From the NCBI RefSeq assembly GCF_007567505.1, contig NZ_CP041783.1, positions 4,278,001 through 4,342,000 of the forward strand: a stretch of DNA of 64,000 bases. The letters run 5' to 3'. Under the pieces are notes generated by a model. The model saw nothing but the letters and a program-made list of their open reading frames with translations. It was not told the origin of the DNA and ran no database searches. Source of the stretch: Shewanella donghaensis. GTDB lineage: Bacteria; Pseudomonadota; Gammaproteobacteria; Enterobacterales; Shewanellaceae. A program made the position numbers and the translations under genes. Numbering within the stretch: position 1 is the stretch's first letter; the number at the start of each line of letters is the position of its first letter. Below are positions 8,134 to 16,705 of this stretch, one piece after another.

Positions 8134-8162
8134 AAAAAAAGCCGCTTAATAGCGGTTTTTTT
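8134..8162 (+). terminator. rho-independent terminator of the acyl-CoA dehydrogenase gene
   Basis: AAAAAAAGCCGCT, loop TAAT, AGCGGTTTTTTT, about 30 bp after the stop codon. Confidence 0.85.
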
Positions 8163-8336
8163 ACGTTTACAGCTTTGCCTTTCTAATATACGAATCATTA
8201 AACTTTAACCTGATCACGAAATGGGGCTAAAGATGCATTTTGTAAAATTATTAATCGTAAAACTTTGAGGTTTGTTCAGTTTTTGTTCAGCGATTAAGGA
8301 TGATAATGAATTAAGGTCATTAACGTTGGAGGAAAT

Positions 8337-8930
8337 ATGACTCGACTTTCAATCACTCGATTCTATATGACCAAACTGGCCTTGGTGACAAACGTAACGT
8401 TCATGTGTTTAGTTCCTCATTTGAGTCATGCCGCAGAGTCTATTATTGGCGGTACAGTTGGCTACGCTAATTATAATGCATCCTCTGCGGGGCTTTCCAA
8501 TACCCAAGAAAGTGGCATAAATTATCAATATAGAAGCGCAATAACCTTAAACCCAAGTAACCGTTTATACGGTGCTTATTCCTATAATTCTGACGATATG
8601 ACTCAGCATGAAGGACTACTAGTCTCCTATGACCGACTCTTTTCAGTTGATGATACACATAATATTAAATGGTTTATTGGTGCTTCTGCAGGGTTTAGCG
8701 GTAATGAAATTCAATTAACCGATTTAGATCGAAGTTATCAGGACTCTGGCAGCAGCTATGTTTATGGCGGACAAGTGGGTTTTCTATTTGATTTGGGGCA
8801 TGATTTTACATCTGAAATAGGTTTTCGATATTTAAAACATAATGTCACTTCTTCGATGGAGTACAACAGCTCTGATTTATCGGTTAATGATGCTGAGCAA
8901 ATATACTTCGGTATTGATTTTACCTTTTAA
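8337..8930 (+). CDS. small outer-membrane beta-barrel protein
   Basis: A 197-residue exported protein. A perfect GGAGG precedes the ATG by four bases. The signal peptide ends LVPHLSHA and the mature part begins AESIIGG. The rest is alternating aromatic/hydrophobic strands (TVGYANYNA, YQYRSAITL, RLYGAYSY, KWFIGASAGF, YVYGGQVGF, SEIGFRYL) and it ends in a C-terminal phenylalanine (YFGIDFTF), the Bam recognition signature. The size suits an eight-stranded OmpA/OmpX-like barrel. No substrate can be inferred. It shares a terminator with the convergent TM2 gene. Confidence 0.8.
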   Translation: MTRLSITRFYMTKLALVTNVTFMCLVPHLSHAAESIIGGTVGYANYNASSAGLSNTQESGINYQYRSAITLNPSNRLYGAYSYNSDDMTQHEGLLVSYDRLFSVDDTHNIKWFIGASAGFSGNEIQLTDLDRSYQDSGSSYVYGGQVGFLFDLGHDFTSEIGFRYLKHNVTSSMEYNSSDLSVNDAEQIYFGIDFTF

Positions 8931-8941
8931 TCGGTCGTAAT

Positions 8942-8977
8942 AAAAAGCCACATCAAAATGAATTGATGCGGCTTTAA
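8942..8977. terminator. bidirectional terminator
   Basis: AAAGCCACATCAA pairs with TTGATGCGGCTTT with one mismatch. It lies between the convergent barrel and TM2 genes and has A/T tracts on both sides. Confidence 0.8.
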
Positions 8978-9012
8978 AGCTAAGTGGGTTAACGTTATTA
9001 ACCCATTATCAA

Positions 9013-9258
9013 TTAACTTGCTTTGATAAACTTGCCTTCAGAATCTTTAAAACTACCAACGGCTATGATAATAAAGTCGATTAGTGTCCAAATCCCAAAA
9101 CCACCTAAAGTTAATAGCATTAAGATACCAGTACCAATTTTACCTGCATAAAAGCGGTGTGCACCGAACATACCTAGGAAAAAACATAATAGTAGCGTTG
9201 GTACGAATCCTTTGTCGCTTACTTGGACATCTGCAGTTGCTGTTTGTACTTCTGACAT
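9013..9258 (-). CDS. TM2 domain protein
   Basis: An 81-residue membrane protein with two transmembrane helices. VPTLLLCFFLGMFGAHRFYAGKIGTGILMLLTLGGFGIWTLIDFIII carries the TM2 signature: GxFGxHRFYxG in the first helix-turn and GxxxWxLID in the second. The function is unknown in bacteria. It lies just downstream of a second TM2 gene on the same strand (15-bp gap), suggesting a two-gene operon. Confidence 0.9.
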   Translation of the reverse strand: MSEVQTATADVQVSDKGFVPTLLLCFFLGMFGAHRFYAGKIGTGILMLLTLGGFGIWTLIDFIIIAVGSFKDSEGKFIKAS

Positions 9259-9273
9259 AAATAAATCCCTTAA

Positions 9274-9576
9274 TTATAATTTTTGTCCTGGATAGGTAAT
9301 TAACTTACCTTTCCCGTCCCTATAGCTTCCAACTAGAAGCATAAAAGTGACCACTATAGTGTGAATAACATCGATAACGATGAGACCTAAACCAAGTAGC
9401 GCGAGGGTGACGTCTTCAAACTGCATGAGTGTTAGCCCTACAATGGCCAAAGATAAATCAAATACACCATGGCTAATACGGCCGCAGTAAAAATGATGAA
9501 TTCCTAGCACTCCGAAAATACCGGATAGGATAACTGCTACAGCGTAGTTTTTTTCTGATTTGACAGAATCAGTCAC
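9274..9576 (-). CDS. TM2-like membrane protein
   Basis: A 100-residue protein starting at a GTG at 9576, chosen because AGGAGG stands six bases upstream. The frame is open for 57 more codons upstream but that part is low-complexity and has no ribosome site. SGIFGVLGIHHFYCGRISHGVFDLSL corresponds to the first TM2 helix and its GxxGxHxFYxG motif; the second helix is longer and less regular than in its neighbour, and a GSYRDGKGKLI tail resembles the GSFKDSEGKFI tail of the downstream protein. The pair therefore look like an old duplication. Function unknown. Confidence 0.8.
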   Translation of the reverse strand: MTDSVKSEKNYAVAVILSGIFGVLGIHHFYCGRISHGVFDLSLAIVGLTLMQFEDVTLALLGLGLIVIDVIHTIVVTFMLLVGSYRDGKGKLITYPGQKL

Positions 9577-9862
9577 TTTCAACCTCCTTGATGAAAATCT
9601 TAAAGCTTTTATATAGCAAAGGCTTAGCTTTATCAATCTAAAGTTGTTAACAAATAAGTTAATTTGTGTCACAAATCTAGGTTTAATAAAAAATTTGAAT
9701 AACGATAGGCTAAATAAATGAGAACTTATATCCGAGGTGCTGGGCATTCAATAATGGTTTTTTCGATCCCGTTTCTGCTAACGCTAATATGCAGAGGTTG
9801 TAAATGATGATTAAGTTAGGCATGTTAAGCATCGGGAAAAGTTAAAATATAAGAAGGACTTT

Positions 9863-11221
9863 ATGTCAAATTTAGCGATAGCAGCAATTAGACGATTTCA
9901 TTATTATTTGAGTTATAAAAAGTCGTTTAACTTAGTGATTATTTTTGGTTTATGTAGCGTATTACCTTCAATACAAGCTGCAGATTTTAAAGTCATCCAC
10001 GCAGGAGAATTGCTTTCTATTGCAGGTGAAAAATCCACTAAGCAACAATCAATTTTGATAAAAGATGGCAAAATCACTGCGATCAAAAAAGGTTATATCG
10101 ATTTAGCCGCAGATCAAATTACCGCTAACGACACGCTGGAATACATTGACCTTAAAAACAGTTTTGTGATGTCTGGTTTGATGGATATGCATGTGCACCT
10201 ACAGGGTGAATTAGGGCCTAATAATGACAGTGAGTCATTAAGGATGTCTGATGCCGATGTTGCAATGAAAAGTGCTTATTTTGCCAATAAAACACTGTTA
10301 GCTGGTTTTACCACAGTTAGAGATTTAGGCGCCAAGCCTGAACAGATATATGCACTCAGAGATGCGGTTAATATAGGCTGGATACCTGGGCCAAGGATCA
10401 TTGCGTCCGGCGGAGTATCAGTCACTGGCGGTCATGGTGATGTCGATGGTAAAAGCCCAGATCTACTGGATATGCTCACCTCTAAAACCATTTGTGATGG
10501 GCCATTTGATTGCCGCCGCGCCACTCGCCGAGCGATTAAGTATGGCGCAGATGTGATTAAAATAACGTCCACAGGCGGCGTACTATCAGATACCAATACC
10601 GGTACTGGCCAACAAATGGCCAATGACGAATTAAAAGAAGTCATTGATGCTGCACATGCGCTAGGGCGTAAAGTTGCTAGTCATGCCCATGCTGCAGAAG
10701 GAATTAATGCCGCACTGCGCGCGGGGGTTGATAGTATCGAACATGGCAGTTACGCCAATAAAGAGTCGATTAAATTATTCAAAAAATCGGGCGCTTATTT
10801 AGTGCCAACATTATTGGCCGGCGATACCGTGGTGCAAATGGCGAAGGCTGAAGGCGGTTTTATGTCTGATGCGATTAAGGCGAAAGCCATCCGAGTTGGG
10901 CATGATATGCAGAATAATTTTAGCAGCGCTTATAAAGCGGGCGTTAAAATAGCGTTTGGTACTGATAGTGGTGTGTCACATCATGGAGATAATGCCAAAG
11001 AGGCTATTTTGATGAGCCAAGGCGGAATGAGTAATCAAGATATTCTAGTAAGTGCCACCATTAACGGCGCTGACCTGATTGATATGTCAGCCTCTTTAGG
11101 GACTTTAGAGCAAGGCAAGCAAGCGGATATTATAGCGATGAAAAGCAGTCCACTTGATAATATTAGTGCCTTACTTGATGTTCACTTTGTAATGAAATCG
11201 GGCTCAGTACATAAACAGTAA
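9863..11221 (+). CDS. exported metal-dependent amidohydrolase (imidazolonepropionase/prolidase-like)
   Basis: A 452-residue protein of the amidohydrolase superfamily with an N-terminal membrane/signal segment (FNLVIIFGLCSVLPSIQAA), so it acts outside the cytoplasm. Metal-binding residues in order: MDMHVHLQ (HxH), VIKITSTGG (the lysine expected to be carboxylated), SHAHAAEG (His), SIEHGSY (His), and FGTDSGVSHHG (Asp). This order fits the subgroup that includes Xaa-Pro and Xaa-Arg dipeptidases. AAGGA precedes the ATG. A Cys pair (ICDGPFDCRR, about residue 210) could form a disulfide. Substrate is probably a peptide or acylated amino acid, but that is inference. Confidence 0.85.
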   Translation: MSNLAIAAIRRFHYYLSYKKSFNLVIIFGLCSVLPSIQAADFKVIHAGELLSIAGEKSTKQQSILIKDGKITAIKKGYIDLAADQITANDTLEYIDLKNSFVMSGLMDMHVHLQGELGPNNDSESLRMSDADVAMKSAYFANKTLLAGFTTVRDLGAKPEQIYALRDAVNIGWIPGPRIIASGGVSVTGGHGDVDGKSPDLLDMLTSKTICDGPFDCRRATRRAIKYGADVIKITSTGGVLSDTNTGTGQQMANDELKEVIDAAHALGRKVASHAHAAEGINAALRAGVDSIEHGSYANKESIKLFKKSGAYLVPTLLAGDTVVQMAKAEGGFMSDAIKAKAIRVGHDMQNNFSSAYKAGVKIAFGTDSGVSHHGDNAKEAILMSQGGMSNQDILVSATINGADLIDMSASLGTLEQGKQADIIAMKSSPLDNISALLDVHFVMKSGSVHKQ

Positions 11222-11242
11222 TACTGGTGTTTCTATGTCAAT

Positions 11243-11268
11243 AAAGGCTCTTTAGGGAGCCTTTTTTA
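11243..11268 (+). terminator. terminator between convergent genes
   Basis: AAAGGCTC and GAGCCTTT flank a six-base loop, followed by TTTT. It ends at the stop codon of the convergent histidine kinase gene. Confidence 0.75.
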
Positions 11269-12576
11269 TTGATTGTTTTTGACATTTTTAGGCAGTTTTA
11301 GCCTAGCAATACAGCCATTAGGGCTATTCTCTGTCAGTGAGAACTGCCACTGATAACGTTGACATAATGTATCGATAATGACCAATCCCAATCCATGACC
11401 TTGAGTATTTTTTTCTGTCATCGATAAGCCTTGGCCATTGTCTTCAAGGGTAATGCTGTCAGCATCGACAATCAGTTTGATATAGCTTTGCTTATTGGTA
11501 TCTAATAGTTCTATTCTGGCGTTAATCGCATTATTAATGAGATTGGTCAGCAGCATTTTTAGCACCGCGTTATTGGGCTGAATTACAGGTGTTTGATGCC
11601 ACTCAATAATGAATTCAATGTCTTGTTGTTTCGCTTGAGCTATTGAGGTTTCAATGGCTTGTTCTAGCTCTTGCTCACTGAGTTCTCTAGGCGGGTTTTC
11701 ATCTGCCGACTTCTCTTGTTTTACAATATTTAGTAGCGCATCGACGGTGTTCTGCATATCTTGTGCTGCGCGAGTAATACGATCTCGTTGTCGCAGTTGA
11801 AATTCCGTTTCAGCATTTTTACCAAGTAACTTAACTGATCCTAAAACAATACTCAGTGGGGTTCTTAGTTCGTGACTAGCATAGCGGGCAAAAGCTTGCT
11901 CTTGCTTCATCAGTGTTTCATTTTGCTGACGATAACTGTTTAAGCTGTCGGTTAAAATGCCAAATTCTTTGGCAGCCTTTGAGCTGACGGTAAACTCTTT
12001 AGGGCAGGTAGCTTGACTCATTTGTAAGCTGAGTTGATTAATGGGTTCGATTAAACGTCTGAACAACTTAGTGATAACGTAGCCAAATAAAATGAATAAA
12101 CCAATGATAAAGCTTAGAGTAAAGAGGCTCATACTGCGCCATTGTTGTGGAGATAGCTCAATGTTTTCTGCTGGCATGGTGATATAAAGCGGGGTTAGTT
12201 TTCCATCAAGTAAAAACTCATCGCGATATAAAAAAAGTTCAGTGAAATCATCATTTATCTCAGCATTGAAACCCAGTGGGTAGTTTTGTAGTTGACCGTA
12301 GTCTTCTGGAATATATTGGACTGAATAATAGGCGGTGATATTAGGAGGAAGCACTAGAGGTTCTGCAGCGCCACTTTGAAATTCGCTGATCACATATTTA
12401 GCGCTATCACGTAAGTTATTTAAACTCACTTCATCCTCAACCCATTGCAACATGAACTGCATCATTAAATAAATAAGTGCAGCAGTGACGATGGTGATTA
12501 TGCCAAAGTAGACACTGAGTTGGCCTACAAAAGAGCTTGTTGAGCTATTGCTCGTGGTCACAGGTTCATGATTCAT
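11266..12576 (-). CDS. sensor histidine kinase
   Basis: A 436-residue inner-membrane kinase. Transmembrane helices at about 19-43 and 147-170 bracket a periplasmic sensor of about 100 residues. A HAMP-like linker follows, then the HisKA domain with YASHELRTP (phospho-acceptor His235). The ATPase domain has the N-box (LLTNLINNAINAR), the G1 box (LEDNGQGLS) and the G2 box (GHGLGLVI). It is co-transcribed after its response regulator (86-bp gap). Its periplasmic domain is not one I recognise. Divergence from a lipid-glycosylation cassette suggests it senses envelope conditions, but that is inference. Confidence 0.92.
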   Translation of the reverse strand: MNHEPVTTSNSSTSSFVGQLSVYFGIITIVTAALIYLMMQFMLQWVEDEVSLNNLRDSAKYVISEFQSGAAEPLVLPPNITAYYSVQYIPEDYGQLQNYPLGFNAEINDDFTELFLYRDEFLLDGKLTPLYITMPAENIELSPQQWRSMSLFTLSFIIGLFILFGYVITKLFRRLIEPINQLSLQMSQATCPKEFTVSSKAAKEFGILTDSLNSYRQQNETLMKQEQAFARYASHELRTPLSIVLGSVKLLGKNAETEFQLRQRDRITRAAQDMQNTVDALLNIVKQEKSADENPPRELSEQELEQAIETSIAQAKQQDIEFIIEWHQTPVIQPNNAVLKMLLTNLINNAINARIELLDTNKQSYIKLIVDADSITLEDNGQGLSMTEKNTQGHGLGLVIIDTLCQRYQWQFSLTENSPNGCIARLKLPKNVKNNQ

Positions 12577-12662
12577 AATATCGTCTTTATTGTCGTGTTA
12601 AGTTTGCAAATACACTCAATGACCGAAGCTGATTACAGGCAACCAATGAGATAAGGTGTCGA

Positions 12663-13346
12663 TTATTCCCCATGCTGAAGCCTTAGACCTACTTTAGGGA
12701 CGGTAACTAGCATGGGTTGCTCAAACGGCTTGTCTAGTTGATTACGTAATTGATAAACATGGCTTCGTAAAATATCTTGGCCTGGTGGATTTTGTCCCCA
12801 GATACTCTCAATTAATTGTTCTCGGGTGACAATATTGGGGGCGTTTTTCATTAACAGTAAGAGTATTTGGTAAGTTGTGGGCGTTAATGGTAATAACATG
12901 CCTTTACGCCTCACTTGGTGACGAGCAATATTTAGCTCAAGTTCACCAAATTTAAGTAATGCCTGAGCCACATTGCCACGGTGACGTTTAATCAGTGCTT
13001 TAATCCTAACGTCGAGCTCATCTAAATCGAATGGTTTGCCTAAATAGTCATCAGCACCGCTATCAAAACCTGACATTAAGTCAGCTTTGTTATCTAAGGC
13101 TGTAAGCATTAATACGGGGGTGGTACAGCCTTGTGAACGTAAGGCGCGGCATAAACTCAGCCCATCCATTTTAGGCAACATTAAGTCTAAAATAATAGCA
13201 TCAAAATCTTCTGCTAGAGCCAATGCTAGGCCTAATTCTCCATTGGCGGCAAAATCAAGTTCAGCATCTTGTGCTTCAAAAAAATCACTTAAAATGCCTG
13301 CGACATCGTGATTATCTTCGATGATAAGTAACTTAATGTTATTCAA
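12663..13346 (-). CDS. OmpR/PhoB-family response regulator
   Basis: A 227-residue regulator with a receiver domain (acidic pair E10/D11, phosphorylated D54 in ILDLMLPKMDG, Thr82, Lys104 in GKPFDLDE) and a C-terminal winged-helix DNA-binding domain (LTPTTYQILLLLMKNAPNIVTREQLIESIWG, then a DNA-contact helix DILRSHVYQLRNQLDK). All phosphorylation residues are present. It is the first gene of the two-gene operon with the histidine kinase. It is divergent from the GT2/ArnT-like/GtrA cassette across 123 bp that hold a perfect palindrome, so it is the obvious candidate regulator of that cassette. Confidence 0.94.
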   Translation of the reverse strand: MNNIKLLIIEDNHDVAGILSDFFEAQDAELDFAANGELGLALALAEDFDAIILDLMLPKMDGLSLCRALRSQGCTTPVLMLTALDNKADLMSGFDSGADDYLGKPFDLDELDVRIKALIKRHRGNVAQALLKFGELELNIARHQVRRKGMLLPLTPTTYQILLLLMKNAPNIVTREQLIESIWGQNPPGQDILRSHVYQLRNQLDKPFEQPMLVTVPKVGLRLQHGE

Positions 13347-13394
13347 TTTAATGCTCCGAGATAGTAAGGGCTTATCATCTCAAATTTTTTGTCG

Positions 13395-13417
13395 AAAAAA
13401 TGTCAATGACATTTTTT
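13395..13417. promoter_or_regulatory. perfect 23-bp inverted repeat in a divergent promoter
   Basis: AAAAAATGTCA and TGACATTTTTT are exact complements around one central base. The element lies midway between the response regulator start (13346) and the GT2 start (13470). It could be an operator for either direction. OmpR-type regulators usually bind direct repeats, so a different regulator is possible. Confidence 0.55.
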
Positions 13418-13469
13418 ACACCTAAGGCTATTTACGATGTTGGCATATTTTATTCTTTAGGAATAGTCC

Positions 13470-14684
13470 ATGAGACATTTGAAATCTCAACATCAGCCAA
13501 CTGAAATATGTCTTTCAATTATCATCCCAATGTATAACGAATCAGAAAGCATTGATTTGTTAATGAACCGAGTTGAAAAAGTGCTTTCTACTATCAATGA
13601 TAGATGTGAATTGGTGTTTATCGATGACGGTAGTACTGATAATACATGGGAAATGCTGCAACAACTCAAGTTTACTCATAGCGAACATCAATGCATTAAA
13701 TTAAGTCGCAATTTTGGCAAGGAATCTGCGATGTCTGCGGGGCTTGCTCAAGCTAGAGGTTTAGCGGTGATATTGTTGGATGCAGATTTACAAGATCCTC
13801 CTGAGTTAATACCACAAATGCTTGAGGCTTGGCGTTCAGGATTTGAAGTGGTCAACATGCGCCGTAAAAAACGCTTGGGCGAAACGTGGTTTAAACGCTT
13901 TTCTGCGGCGTGTTTTTATCGACTAATGAATTGGATGTCAGATTCACCCGTCCCTGAAAATGTGGGTGATTTCAGATTACTTAGCCGACAAGTTGTAGAC
14001 CACATAAATGCCATGCCTGAACGTAATCGATTTATGAAAGGCATATTAAGCTGGCCTGGTTTTACCCAAACAACAATAGAGTTTGATCGCGATCCTCGTA
14101 GCTTAGGTGAAACAAAGTGGAACTATGGCAAGTTAGTGGGTCTCGCGATGGACGGCATTACATCTTTTAGTTTTAAACCGTTGCGATTAGCGACGTGGTT
14201 TGGGGGAACGATTGGGCTAAGTTCATTAATTTATGGCGGCTGGATTGTCGCCAAAACATTAATTTATGGTGAAACTGTCGCAGGCTACGCTTCAATGATG
14301 GCGGTACAATTATTTTTGGCTGGGATTCAATTGCTGGCACTTGGCTTAATTGGCGAATATTTGGGGCGCGTATTTATGGAAGTAAAACAGCGGCCAATAT
14401 TTATTATCGAAGATGTTCACCATCAAGTCGGTATGCCTAATTCTGTTATTGCATTTAAACCTACTTCTGCCTCCACTGCATCGACTTACACTGATAAATC
14501 CGCTCGTTTAGCCGTTGTAGAATCAATTTCTAAAGTAGTGCCTAACATCAGTCAGAAAAATACTCATATCGCATCTGATGAAGCTGATATTACCCATGTT
14601 AGCGATTCATTTATTCGCCAATTTCAGCAAATAAACCCTCAATACTTTAATGGCCAATACTCAATGCAGGAACACGCAAAATGA
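13470..14684 (+). CDS. GT2 glycosyltransferase, polyprenyl-phosphate type (DPM1/ArnC/GtrB-like)
   Basis: A 404-residue enzyme expected to move a sugar from a nucleotide donor to a polyprenyl phosphate at the inner face of the cytoplasmic membrane. The GT-A fold is clear: LSIIIPMYNESES, FIDDGSTD (residues 51-58) and LLDADLQDPPE (DxD about 104-106). Two transmembrane helices follow (about 240-265 and 275-300). The remaining 80 or so residues are an extra, Ser/Thr-rich tail not seen in the typical 310-330 residue family members. It overlaps the next gene by ATGA, so the two are translationally coupled. Confidence 0.88.
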   Translation: MRHLKSQHQPTEICLSIIIPMYNESESIDLLMNRVEKVLSTINDRCELVFIDDGSTDNTWEMLQQLKFTHSEHQCIKLSRNFGKESAMSAGLAQARGLAVILLDADLQDPPELIPQMLEAWRSGFEVVNMRRKKRLGETWFKRFSAACFYRLMNWMSDSPVPENVGDFRLLSRQVVDHINAMPERNRFMKGILSWPGFTQTTIEFDRDPRSLGETKWNYGKLVGLAMDGITSFSFKPLRLATWFGGTIGLSSLIYGGWIVAKTLIYGETVAGYASMMAVQLFLAGIQLLALGLIGEYLGRVFMEVKQRPIFIIEDVHHQVGMPNSVIAFKPTSASTASTYTDKSARLAVVESISKVVPNISQKNTHIASDEADITHVSDSFIRQFQQINPQYFNGQYSMQEHAK

Positions 14685-16153
14685 CATCGTTAGCGCTATC
14701 TAAAAAGGTCACGTCTTCAAAACTGTTTCTAATACTTGTTGCTGCATTATTGGTTCGATTAGTGTCACTCGCTCTGTATCCATTAATGGATACCACTGAA
14801 GCACGATATGGTGAAATGGCTCGTTTGATGGTAGAAACCACAAATTGGTTAACACCGCAATTTGATTATGGCGTGCCATTTTGGGGTAAGCCACCACTAC
14901 AGAATTGGATGAGTGCCAGCTTTATTCAACTGTTTCATAACAGCGAGTTCTTTTTGCGTTTACCACATTTCTTAGCAGGGATCGCCATTCTGCTTTTGAT
15001 GATGTATTTCGCTAAAAGGTTTGCCATTAACGGGATCAAAGCTGCCATCATTTTAACCACGACAGTGGTCTTTTATGTCTGTATCGGCACTGTGATGACT
15101 GACATGGGACTATTACTGGGGCTATCAATTGCTTTGTTGAGTTTCTACCTTGCTTGGCAGGGGCAATATTTTTGGGGCTATGTTGGCTTTGTTGGTTTGG
15201 CGATTGGACTGATGTCTAAAGGCCCTGTCTCCGTTGTCATATTTGGTATTGCGACGGCTCTATTTATGCTGTGGTCGGTAGGGCCGATAAAAATGTGGTC
15301 GCTACTATGGCAACGAGTTCCATTAGTTTCAGGCTCGCTATTAATGCTCAGTTTAACCTTACCTTGGTATGTTATGGCTGAGCAGGCAACACCAGGATTT
15401 ATTCAATACTTTATTGTCGGCGAGCACTGGTTAAGATTTATAGACAGTGGCTGGCAAGGTGATTTATATGGTTCTGCTCATGATGAAATTAGAGGGACTA
15501 TTTGGCTATATTTCGCCGTTGCTTGCTTGCCCTGGACGTTATTTTTACCACGCGCCTTGTATCGAATTTATCAAGGTGAACAACAATTTGATCCGCTAAC
15601 TCAGTTTTTAATCTGTTGGATGATAGCGCCGCTATTATTATTTACGTTTGCCGGAAACATTTTACCTGCCTATGTATTGCCCGCTTCACCCGCATTAGCA
15701 TTATTAATTGCCCATGCTTGGAAAGATAGTCCGATTTTGAAGTTTAATCTGATGGCTGTGGGGACTCCAGCCTTACTGATAATGGCAGTAATCGTACTTA
15801 ATTCTGGTGTTAGCCAAGATAAAAGTGACAAGTGGTTATTAGCACAGCGCGTAGACAGTCTTGATACTTTTTATTGGCTTCAGCAGCCGTTTTCTTCGCG
15901 CTATTATAGTGATGGGAAAGCGAGTGTAATCAGTGATGAACAACAATTGCAGTCACTTAAAAAGCAGGCCTTTTATATGGTTGTGACAAAAAAGCAACTT
16001 GAGCATTTTAATTCGTTTTCTCAATGTAAAGTCGAGGTACAAACGCGTAAAAAAGTTCTGTTACTGTGTAATGATTTAACACTTTCAAAAGCTCAGTTAA
16101 CCAGTGAAAGCAAACTGAACACTCAATTGATGAATAAGCATAATGAAGGTTAA
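14681..16153 (+). CDS. ArnT-like (PMT/GT83 family) membrane glycosyltransferase
   Basis: A 490-residue polytopic membrane protein. The N-terminal periplasmic loop DTTEARYGEMARLMVETTNW, followed by FWGKPPLQNW, is the conserved catalytic region of the ArnT/PMT family, which uses polyprenyl-phospho-sugars as donors to glycosylate lipid A or proteins. About ten further hydrophobic segments follow and the last 110 residues are soluble. Its position directly after a polyprenyl-phosphate sugar transferase and before a GtrA-like protein implies a donor-flip-transfer pathway. The acceptor (lipid A, O-antigen or other) cannot be read from the sequence. The other arn genes are absent, so 4-amino-arabinose is not implied. 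Confidence 0.88.
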   Translation: MTSLALSKKVTSSKLFLILVAALLVRLVSLALYPLMDTTEARYGEMARLMVETTNWLTPQFDYGVPFWGKPPLQNWMSASFIQLFHNSEFFLRLPHFLAGIAILLLMMYFAKRFAINGIKAAIILTTTVVFYVCIGTVMTDMGLLLGLSIALLSFYLAWQGQYFWGYVGFVGLAIGLMSKGPVSVVIFGIATALFMLWSVGPIKMWSLLWQRVPLVSGSLLMLSLTLPWYVMAEQATPGFIQYFIVGEHWLRFIDSGWQGDLYGSAHDEIRGTIWLYFAVACLPWTLFLPRALYRIYQGEQQFDPLTQFLICWMIAPLLLFTFAGNILPAYVLPASPALALLIAHAWKDSPILKFNLMAVGTPALLIMAVIVLNSGVSQDKSDKWLLAQRVDSLDTFYWLQQPFSSRYYSDGKASVISDEQQLQSLKKQAFYMVVTKKQLEHFNSFSQCKVEVQTRKKVLLLCNDLTLSKAQLTSESKLNTQLMNKHNEG

Positions 16154-16592
16154 TCAAGCAGTATTAAAATTGATAAGCCCAATGAGCAAAGCACTAAAGC
16201 GTTCTTCGTTACTGGCGTTTTTGCTCGTTGGTGGTTGCAGCTTTATTGTCGATATCTCGGTGTTTCTGACTTTGTCTGTTTATGCAGAGTGGCAACCCAT
16301 GCTTGCGAGGGTGTGTGGTTTTTGTGTTGGTTTAATACTCACTTGGATAGGTAATCGATTATTCACCTTTAGACATCGAAAGCAGCTTAATACGCTATTG
16401 CAACTTAGGTGGGTCGTTATCATTGCCGCGATCTCTGCAGGGGTTAACTTATCGAGTTTTTATCTGATAACGCAGATCTTAGGTAAGCAGCCACTATTTA
16501 TGCTGGTCAGTGTAGCGATTGGCGTATTACTAGGACTCGTGGTCAATTGGCTAGGTTCAAACCTCATTACATATAAGTCACTGCCTGCTTGA
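16143..16592 (+). CDS. GtrA-like membrane protein
   Basis: A 149-residue membrane protein with four transmembrane helices. The GtrA-family pattern is clear: FLLVGGCSFIVDISVFL in helix 1, RVCGFCVGLILTWIGNRLFTFRHR across helix 2, and VAIGVLLGLVVNWLGSNLITYK in helix 4. GtrA proteins are thought to flip polyprenyl-phosphate-linked sugars. It overlaps the ArnT-like gene by 11 bp and closes the three-gene operon. An internal ATG at codon 14 is an alternative start. Confidence 0.88.
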   Translation: MKVNQAVLKLISPMSKALKRSSLLAFLLVGGCSFIVDISVFLTLSVYAEWQPMLARVCGFCVGLILTWIGNRLFTFRHRKQLNTLLQLRWVVIIAAISAGVNLSSFYLITQILGKQPLFMLVSVAIGVLLGLVVNWLGSNLITYKSLPA

Positions 16593-16643
16593 ATTATTGT
16601 TAGTGGATTTAATAGTGGATTTAACAGGTGACGGATAAGTAAT

Positions 16644-16679
16644 AAAAAAGCCTTAATGCAACTTGCATCAAGGCTTTTA
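16644..16679. terminator. bidirectional terminator
   Basis: AAAAGCCTTAATGCAA pairs with TTGCATCAAGGCTTTT, with one mismatch, between the convergent GtrA-like and fusion-transporter genes. Confidence 0.85.
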
Positions 16680-16705
16680 ACAAATGCTTTCAGGGTTTTA
16701 TATGA

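Noticed and set aside
13681..16592. 4-amino-4-deoxyarabinose lipid A pathway
   Set aside because: Only the GT2 and ArnT-like parts are present; no arnA, arnB or arnD gene is in the window, so that specific sugar is not supported.
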